Assembly (NCBI RefSeq): GCF_014898815.1
Contig: NW_026515454.1
Span: forward strand, 620,001-684,000
DNA from: Panonychus citri
Taxonomy: Eukaryota > Arthropoda > Arachnida > Trombidiformes > Tetranychidae
Length of the DNA: 64,000 bases
Direction of reading: 5' to 3'
Shown: positions 58,186 to 64,000 of the stretch, in pieces
How positions within the stretch are numbered: the first letter of the stretch is position 1
How the letters are laid out: each line of letters begins with the position of its first letter
Program-made: the position numbers and the translations under genes
Notes under the pieces: generated by a model
Seen by the model: the letters and a program-made list of their open reading frames with translations, nothing else
Databases searched by the model: none
What the model was told of the DNA's origin: nothing

Positions 58186-60675
58186 TTATTCATCGGTCTC
58201 AAATTCAGACAGATTAGCATCTGCATCCAAATGGCTTGAACTTTTCAATCGAATCTCTTTCGAATCATAGATTTCTTTTTCACAAGTTGATTGCAACTCT
58301 TTCAATAGATTCTTATCAGGGTCAATACAAGTTTCATGATTCCATTTGGGGATAAACTTAATTCGAAGGTTATCCTTCCATTCTGATGGCCAAGAAAATC
58401 TTCCTTTGATGACTTGGTGATGATAATGGTGGAGTAGAGCACTTGTCAGTTGATTAGCACAAGTAACAATTGAGTTCTTGTGGTGAATTCCACCCATGAT
58501 TCCAGCCATTTCCTCAATATCTTTCCACATGAAGATATATAATCTCAGGGTTGTAATTGCTTCAACAACAGGTGAATGTGGCTCAGATGTAAACACATAT
58601 CCAGGGAACCAAAGAAAAGCAATTACTTGTAAATTAAACGCACAATTATAATAAGGCGAGTAAAATTGATTAATTTCTCGACAAAGGGGCAGTAATTGGT
58701 CAATTTCCTTATTAGCGAGGCCAAGATTTTTAAATTGATTCACAAGGCCATAGCCAACAATTCGAGAAGCACAGACTAAATATTTTATCACTTGATTACG
58801 AACAGTTCGAAGATTTCGACCGTATTTTAAATCATCACGGGTTAGTCCATTAAACTCTGTTTCAACCAATTCGATTGATGAATATCGAACGAATGTCTCA
58901 TAGATAACTTGGTAGTTACCGTCGATAATACAAATCCAACAGGGTCTCGGATGTAACTTGGTACCTTCTCTAATTCGGATATAATAAGTTGCGAGACAAA
59001 ATGTCGTTTCCTTATTAGGTAGAGTCTTACCAGCGATTTTCAACAATTTCAATTTCTCAGTAGTAAGAGGCGGCATGATAGCTTTTGGGCGATTTTCCCA
59101 TGATTGTTGAATTATCTTTCTTCGACTTTCTCGATTTTTAATTGATCTTTGCGAGGTAGGTTCTTTAGGAAGAACAGTAGCTCGATCTTTGTTCACACAA
59201 GAGGGAAATTGTTTCAACCATTCCAACGCTTCTTCAGCCTTTTCAGGGGACAATCTTTCAAATGGATCAACCTTAACAAAAGGTGATTCTGGGTCATCAA
59301 CGTAAGGTGAATATAAAACAATTGAACTCGTCTCAGTTGTTTCAGATTCATTGTCATCATAATAACCATATGACCATCTTTTCCAATTAGGTGAGGCCTT
59401 AATTAAATAATCAGGAATCACTGATGCTTGACATGTAGGGAATCTCGAAGCTCCAGGGTAACGAGGATGAGATTTCGTTTCAGGGAAACCAATACTTTGA
59501 ACCCATTCTTCAGTTTCAGACTTAGGAGTCGTCGGGTCTTTCATCATGTTATAATTGTTCCACCAATTCAATGATAAATTAACATGAGATCGAATCGTAA
59601 TCGGCTGCAAAGCGGGATCATTAGGATGATTCTCTTTCATCTTCAACAGGAAAGCAAATGTTTTCGCTTTTTGTTGCCAAACCTCTTCATGAGTTTGAGG
59701 TTTTTCAATTACCTTTAAATGTTGAGGTAATAATCCAGCCAAAGATCTAGTCTTTTCCATGATCTTTTCTCTAATGGGACCGATTTTAAAACCTTTTACC
59801 TTTAGATCTTTATCAATGGTATAGTCAATAGGTCCTCTTCGACACATTAGTAAATGAGAATAATAATTATTATTACTCAAAATCGATTCACACCAATCTC
59901 GTTTACAAACAAATTTCGCATTGTTGTAGAATTCCAATATCAATGGATTAACAATTGGAACAATCTCAGGGTAACAATTTGATTTGGCAGCAGAAACTAA
60001 ACACTTTTCATTGATACATAAAAATTGATTCTTTTGATCAGGAGGGTTTAGATTCACTTGATTAATTAGTTCAATTAACCATTTTGAGCACGGAAAACAA
60101 TAGGTTTTCAAACAGGTAGAACATGATATTGGTCTTATCATGATATGTTCACAAAAGTTACACAAAATTTTACTTATCATTGGGATGATATCAGGATGTA
60201 TAACTTTTTCTTTAGTTAATCCTTTAGGAAGCTCTTTAAAGCGAATCAGGGAAATGTCTTCAATGACATTGAGCTTTATCTTCTCACTTATGAACTCAAC
60301 ATAAAGAGATTCCAATTGACGATATTTCTCAATATCCTCATCAATGTTTTCTTGAAATTTCTTAAAAAATTCAACACGAAGATAATGTGGATACTCAGAA
60401 TCTTCAGGGCAAAGCTTGGCAGGGTAACGATGTGACTTCTCAAATGAAAAATTAGGCACAGGATAAATTGAATTATCTTCCTCTTTTTCAATAGCACATC
60501 TCACACCATCAGCAGTAAAAACGGGAAGTGGATCTCTCATTTTTAATTCACGCCATGGATCAGGTTCATTTGGTTCAGCACTTTCTTCAGGAACTTCAGG
60601 GTTCCAATTTCCCCAATCATCTTCAGTAGGATTTTCCCATGAAGAGTCATTAGACTTAACACTTTTATCACTCAT
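58186..60675 (-). CDS. Third-ORF accessory protein: RING-like, C2HC and exonuclease-like domains (element 2, intact)
   Basis: 829 residues from ATG at 60675, chosen because the MS start is shared with element 1 and conservation begins shortly after it. Domains: acidic N-terminus 1-45; conserved region 60-165 (YPVPNF, RYPAKL, LYVEFI, KLNVIEDI); RING-like finger with C172, C175, C185, C188, C193, C196, C220 and C225; second finger C257, C262, H274, C278; helical tract 300-370; Trp-rich 365-435; acidic 436-475; and an exonuclease-like fold about 540-725. In the last, IIDGNYQVIYETFVRYSS, FNGLTRDDLKYGRNLRTVR, IVGYGLVNQFKNLGL and HSPVVEAITTLRLY follow the DEDDh (REXO4/ISG20) order, but the D-x-E, D and D metal ligands are not present. 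No signal peptide or membrane span, so it is not an envelope protein. Function unknown. Confidence 0.85.
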   Translation of the reverse strand: MSDKSVKSNDSSWENPTEDDWGNWNPEVPEESAEPNEPDPWRELKMRDPLPVFTADGVRCAIEKEEDNSIYPVPNFSFEKSHRYPAKLCPEDSEYPHYLRVEFFKKFQENIDEDIEKYRQLESLYVEFISEKIKLNVIEDISLIRFKELPKGLTKEKVIHPDIIPMISKILCNFCEHIMIRPISCSTCLKTYCFPCSKWLIELINQVNLNPPDQKNQFLCINEKCLVSAAKSNCYPEIVPIVNPLILEFYNNAKFVCKRDWCESILSNNNYYSHLLMCRRGPIDYTIDKDLKVKGFKIGPIREKIMEKTRSLAGLLPQHLKVIEKPQTHEEVWQQKAKTFAFLLKMKENHPNDPALQPITIRSHVNLSLNWWNNYNMMKDPTTPKSETEEWVQSIGFPETKSHPRYPGASRFPTCQASVIPDYLIKASPNWKRWSYGYYDDNESETTETSSIVLYSPYVDDPESPFVKVDPFERLSPEKAEEALEWLKQFPSCVNKDRATVLPKEPTSQRSIKNRESRRKIIQQSWENRPKAIMPPLTTEKLKLLKIAGKTLPNKETTFCLATYYIRIREGTKLHPRPCWICIIDGNYQVIYETFVRYSSIELVETEFNGLTRDDLKYGRNLRTVRNQVIKYLVCASRIVGYGLVNQFKNLGLANKEIDQLLPLCREINQFYSPYYNCAFNLQVIAFLWFPGYVFTSEPHSPVVEAITTLRLYIFMWKDIEEMAGIMGGIHHKNSIVTCANQLTSALLHHYHHQVIKGRFSWPSEWKDNLRIKFIPKWNHETCIDPDKNLLKELQSTCEKEIYDSKEIRLKSSSHLDADANLSEFETDE

Positions 60676-61283
60676 GATAATTAGATTAATTTGATCACAA
60701 TTTAAATTTTTAGCAAAATTTAGATTAACTTGATGACAATAAGAAAATTTGATTAATTTGTCACAAAAAATGGAGGGCAAATGAACTAGATTTTTCTTTT
60801 GTTCTTTGTCAATTAACAGCGACACCTTCAGCGCCAAACGGGTTTTCCATTCACTTTTAGCGGGTAATTTAATTTTTATGTTAATTAAATTGACACTAAT
60901 TAACCTTTTTGATCTGGTCATTGGAAGATTAGAATCTAACAATTTAGGGTCAAACATTTCACGATTTGCAGTTTTGTAGGTTGCACGTTTCTTTTTAGTC
61001 TTTTCCGGTTCATCTTTCTCAGGTTGGATGTTCATTGATTCAATGGGCAAAGTTTCATTCAAATCAATCGATTCATTTGAATTCATATCATTGTCAATTT
61101 CATGATAATTATTAACTTTTTCAAATGAGATTTCTTCAAGTTCAGGTTCATCTTCATCGATTTGTTCATTACTATTGTTAGTATGGGGACAAGATTCAAT
61201 TAAATTTGATGGGTCAAACTCATTAATTAAACTATCAAAAGATGACAACCAATCATCAGAATTTACATTAAAATACTGATCTC
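60676..61283 (-). pseudogene. Post-integrase tail of pol, out of frame (element 2)
   Basis: Minus-strand sequence homologous to the acidic tail and KKRATYK motif that follow integrase in element 1 (NSDDWL, then KKRATYKTANREMF at about 60950-60993, then SVNLIN). It is separated from pol by a one-base shift near 61290. The last part before 60675 is not conserved between elements and may be a leader for the third gene. Confidence 0.65.
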
Positions 61284-63440
61284 TCAGGTTTTCAGATTCT
61301 CATTCAAATCACATGAATAAACTTTCGTTAATTGTAAATTAGATGTAAATTGTTCAAAGTTATTTGGATTCAATAACAAAACAGATCCTCTCTTTACACC
61401 TAATACTAAATAAGGTCCAAGAAATTTTGGAACTAATTTCTTAGTTGTACCAATTGACGGGGCTGAATTTTTGATTAAACAATAATCACCAACATTAAAT
61501 GGATTCGGATTAGTAATTTTTCTCAGTAAATTTTGATAATAAATCTGTTGCGATACTAATCGGGCTCTTGCTATTTTTCTCGAATTATCAATTGATTGAT
61601 TAGTAAATGATGAAATAGATAATTGATTATCTATTGGAGAATTGGGATTCTTTCCAAATACAAGAAAATGCGGAGAAAATCTATGTATTTTATGAATAGA
61701 TGAATTGATTGAATAGATGCTCCATTTGAGAATCTTTTCAATTCCATCATTCAATCCATGATCAATTGCTATTGTTCTCAATCTCTCACCAATAGTTCTA
61801 TTGGTTCTCTCAACTATTCCCTGTGATTGAGGATGATAAGCATTTGAAACTTCATGCTCAATTCCTTTCGATTTAAGATATTTTTCAACCTCTTCAGATA
61901 AAAAATTTCTTCCTCTATCAGTTTGTATTATTTTTGGAAATCCAAAAATAGAGAAAAACTCATCTAAAAATATCTTAACTGTTTGTGAAACTTGATTAGG
62001 ATAAGTTTTCGCATAAACAAATCGACTTAACGAATCAACAAGAACAAGAATAACTTTTGATTTCCCGCGTTGATAGGTAATGGGACCTTGAGCGTCCATT
62101 TCCAATCGTTCAAATATCGTCTCAGGTATTGGTTTCATTGTTGGTTCAGCATAAGTTGTTGAATTAGGCTTAGCTAATTGACAGGTTACACAATTTTTAC
62201 ACAATTTCTTTACTTCATCGTAAAGATAATTCATCCAGAATCTTCTTGAAATTTGAAGATACGTTTTTTCCAATCCAAAATGTCCTCGAATGGGTGAACT
62301 ATGTTCCTCCTCGAATAACTTTTTCAGAAGTTCTAAAGTTATAACTATCCGATAATTCTCATATAGATTAACGGGTTTACGATAAAGAATATTATCTCTC
62401 AAGGTGAATCTCTTATGATATTCACTCTTAGGATTACTTTTCAATTCTTCAATTAACTCAGAAAGTTCAGGGTTCTTAGCTTGGTAGCTAATCAATTCCT
62501 CTTTCCAATTCGGATTCAATTTAAAATAGTAAATTGAAATGGGTTTAATCACTTTGTTTACTGATCGAATTGAATTAACAGAACTTTCTTCTTCTTCTTG
62601 GAAATCACTTTCAGTTGGGTCACTTTGTAACATGAACAATTGTTCAATGTATTCACTTTCAGGGTCAATTATCTTCCGGTGATTCCACTCCGATTGGTAT
62701 CGGCTGAAACAGTCCGATGGATGGAGATAACCTTGTTTGAAGATCACTTTATACTTGTAAGCACTAAGCATAATACTCCATCTCTGTAATCTCTGATTCT
62801 TGAAATTAATCTTCGGCAATTGACATAATGCATGATGGTCAGTCTCGACAATAAATTCATCACCTTCCAGGTAGTGACGAAATTTTTTGATTCCAATCAA
62901 AACAGCTAACAATTCCTTCTCACTCACTGAGTAACTTAATTGATGTTTTAATAACTTTTGTGAAAAGAATGCAATTGGTAACCAATGAGTTACTTTTTCG
63001 ATTTCCTCTTCTTCGATTACAGGTCGATTGGGATCTTCCTGTAATAAGATTCCACCAACTGCTATGTCACTAGCATCAACGGCGATTTTTCTTTTTAATT
63101 TCGGATCGAAATGTACTAACATTGTAGTCTCGATTAATGCTTCTTTTAAAACATCCAATGTTTTAAAATCTTCTTTTAACATTTTAAACTTTCTCTCTTT
63201 CGAAACTAATCTGTACAACGGAGCAGCTAATTTAGCATAATCAGGAATATATCGATTGAAATAATTAAAACAACCTAAAATTGATTGTAGTTGTTTAATT
63301 GTCGATGGATACGGGAGGTTCTTTAAAGCCATTACTTTTCCAGGATCTGGTCTAATTCCTTTACCATCCACCAAATGTCCAAGTAAAATTAATTCAGAAC
63401 ATCCAAACTTACATTTATCTGTTTTACCTTCAAGTTCCAT
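61284..63440 (-). CDS. Pol fragment: RT thumb, RNase H, integrase (element 2)
   Basis: 718 codons, 5' end set by a frameshift. It starts in the TDKCKFG motif at the end of reverse transcriptase. RNase H shows VDASD, SVSEKEL and TDHH; integrase shows the H2C2 finger (HFGLEK, CKNCVTC), the core D residues (MDAQGP, QTDRGRN) and E (GIVERTNR), then the GPY module (KFLGPYLVLGV). It ends prematurely after CDLNEN by a second frameshift. The domain set is otherwise complete. Confidence 0.9.
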   Translation of the reverse strand: MELEGKTDKCKFGCSELILLGHLVDGKGIRPDPGKVMALKNLPYPSTIKQLQSILGCFNYFNRYIPDYAKLAAPLYRLVSKERKFKMLKEDFKTLDVLKEALIETTMLVHFDPKLKRKIAVDASDIAVGGILLQEDPNRPVIEEEEIEKVTHWLPIAFFSQKLLKHQLSYSVSEKELLAVLIGIKKFRHYLEGDEFIVETDHHALCQLPKINFKNQRLQRWSIMLSAYKYKVIFKQGYLHPSDCFSRYQSEWNHRKIIDPESEYIEQLFMLQSDPTESDFQEEEESSVNSIRSVNKVIKPISIYYFKLNPNWKEELISYQAKNPELSELIEELKSNPKSEYHKRFTLRDNILYRKPVNLYENYRIVITLELLKKLFEEEHSSPIRGHFGLEKTYLQISRRFWMNYLYDEVKKLCKNCVTCQLAKPNSTTYAEPTMKPIPETIFERLEMDAQGPITYQRGKSKVILVLVDSLSRFVYAKTYPNQVSQTVKIFLDEFFSIFGFPKIIQTDRGRNFLSEEVEKYLKSKGIEHEVSNAYHPQSQGIVERTNRTIGERLRTIAIDHGLNDGIEKILKWSIYSINSSIHKIHRFSPHFLVFGKNPNSPIDNQLSISSFTNQSIDNSRKIARARLVSQQIYYQNLLRKITNPNPFNVGDYCLIKNSAPSIGTTKKLVPKFLGPYLVLGVKRGSVLLLNPNNFEQFTSNLQLTKVYSCDLNENLKT

Positions 63441-64000
63441 TGTCGCAATCGAGTTAGAACTCTTTCCGTATTCACAAGAAGATCAGGCCAATTATTTGCG
63501 ATAACAGGCACATCATCGAAATATCCTAAACATTCAGAATAAGATAATCCTTCAAGAACTTTGTTCATTAATCTCTGAAATTCAAAAGGTGCACAAGCGA
63601 GTCCCATTGGTAATCGCTTATAATGATACTTCCCATCGGGAGTAACAAAAACGGTCTTTGGCCTTTCTGATGGGGGTATTTCAATTTGAAAATATCCCTG
63701 ATAAAGGTCAAACATATTAAAAAACTTAGCACCTCTAACAGCTTCCAAACAATCATCAATGCGAGGCATTGGGTGATAGACAACTTTTGTCATTCGATTC
63801 ACTGCACGAAGATCATTTAACATTCGATATGATCCATCTGATTTGTTAATTAATAGAGCGGGTGACCCTCCAGGCGCATTCGAAGGCTCTATTATATCAT
63901 TATCGATTAACTCTTTTATCAAGCTTTGGTAAGCTTTTCTGATGTTTATTGTACAAGGGTAGGGCTTCTGAAATGGCACTTGATTATCTCCAATGTCGAT
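63389..64000 (-). CDS. Reverse transcriptase palm, partial (element 2)
   Basis: Open to the window edge, so the real start is outside. It carries PFQKPYPC, GGSPALLINKSDGSYR, FNMFDLYQGYFQIEI, LPMGLACAPFEF and the YFDD catalytic box. At the 3' end the frame shifts against 61284-63440 at an A-run near 63424, which is one A short compared with element 1. Confidence 0.9.
   Translation of the reverse strand: MDIGDNQVPFQKPYPCTINIRKAYQSLIKELIDNDIIEPSNAPGGSPALLINKSDGSYRMLNDLRAVNRMTKVVYHPMPRIDDCLEAVRGAKFFNMFDLYQGYFQIEIPPSERPKTVFVTPDGKYHYKRLPMGLACAPFEFQRLMNKVLEGLSYSECLGYFDDVPVIANNWPDLLVNTERVLTRLRQWNLKVKQINVSLDVLN

Larger units (their letters stand above)
57508..64000 (-). mobile_element. Ty3/gypsy-type LTR retrotransposon, 5' part beyond the window (element 2)
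   Basis: Same family as element 1 but clearly diverged. Visible in minus order: reverse transcriptase from the window edge, RNase H, integrase, the third gene, polypurine tract, 3' LTR. Two single-base frameshifts interrupt pol (near 63424 in an A-run and near 61290). The third gene is intact. It probably lies in an intron of C3G, in the same orientation, so its LTR poly(A) signal could affect C3G transcripts. Confidence 0.93.

Noticed and set aside
1..64000. CRISPR arrays, rRNA and tRNA genes
   Set aside because: None seen. The repeats are LTRs and microsatellites, and no cloverleaf-like GC-rich block stands out by eye; a tRNA scan would be needed to be sure.

Overview
This window is AT-rich animal nuclear DNA: exons are short and spliced, introns run to many kilobases, and most spacer is CT/GA tracts, CATCAT/ATGATG runs and TTAATTG-like sequence. 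The host genes (a Dpr-interacting/lachesin-type Ig cell-surface protein, a C3G-type Rap exchange factor, a PH-domain protein, and an intronless gustatory-receptor-like gene with a broken paralogue beside it) point to an arthropod. A chelicerate, perhaps an acariform mite, is my guess from the receptor style and composition; nothing here proves it.

Layout. 1-449 holds nothing recognisable. 450-9779 is a complete Ty3/gypsy-type LTR retrotransposon on the minus strand (element 1). 10167-18964 (+) is the 3' part of a PH-domain gene of PLEKHO type (three exons, 5' end not found). 20515-47635 (+) is an apparently complete six-exon gene for a three-Ig-domain, probably GPI-anchored DIP/lachesin-family protein. 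Its 16.2-kb first intron contains a minus-strand Ty1/copia remnant (20989-21735), a frameshifted receptor fragment (24870-25131) and an intact 394-codon seven-pass receptor-like gene (25803-26987, minus). Its second intron contains a young, compact LTR element that encodes only Gag and protease (37374-40801). 49995-54185 (minus) is the C-terminal part of C3G/RAPGEF1, convergent with the Ig gene. 57508-64000 (minus) is the 3' part of a second Ty3 element (element 2), cut by the window end and probably lying in a C3G intron.

The most unusual content is in the two Ty3 elements. Downstream of integrase, where env would sit, both carry a large third coding region. In element 2 it is an intact 829-codon frame starting at its own ATG. 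It has a RING-like all-cysteine finger, a C2HC finger, a helical tract, and a C-terminal domain that reads like a DEDDh 3'-5' exonuclease of the REXO4/ISG20 type with its catalytic acidic residues replaced. The same architecture, with conserved cysteines, is present in the diverged element 1. The Gag-protease element is the second unusual item: a perfect 5-bp target duplication, nearly identical LTRs, repeated covarying hairpins with a constant AGTGTYGAG core, and a decoy nine-codon uORF that duplicates the Gag start.

Exon boundaries come from splice consensus, phase continuity and family resemblance read by eye. No alignment or database search was run.
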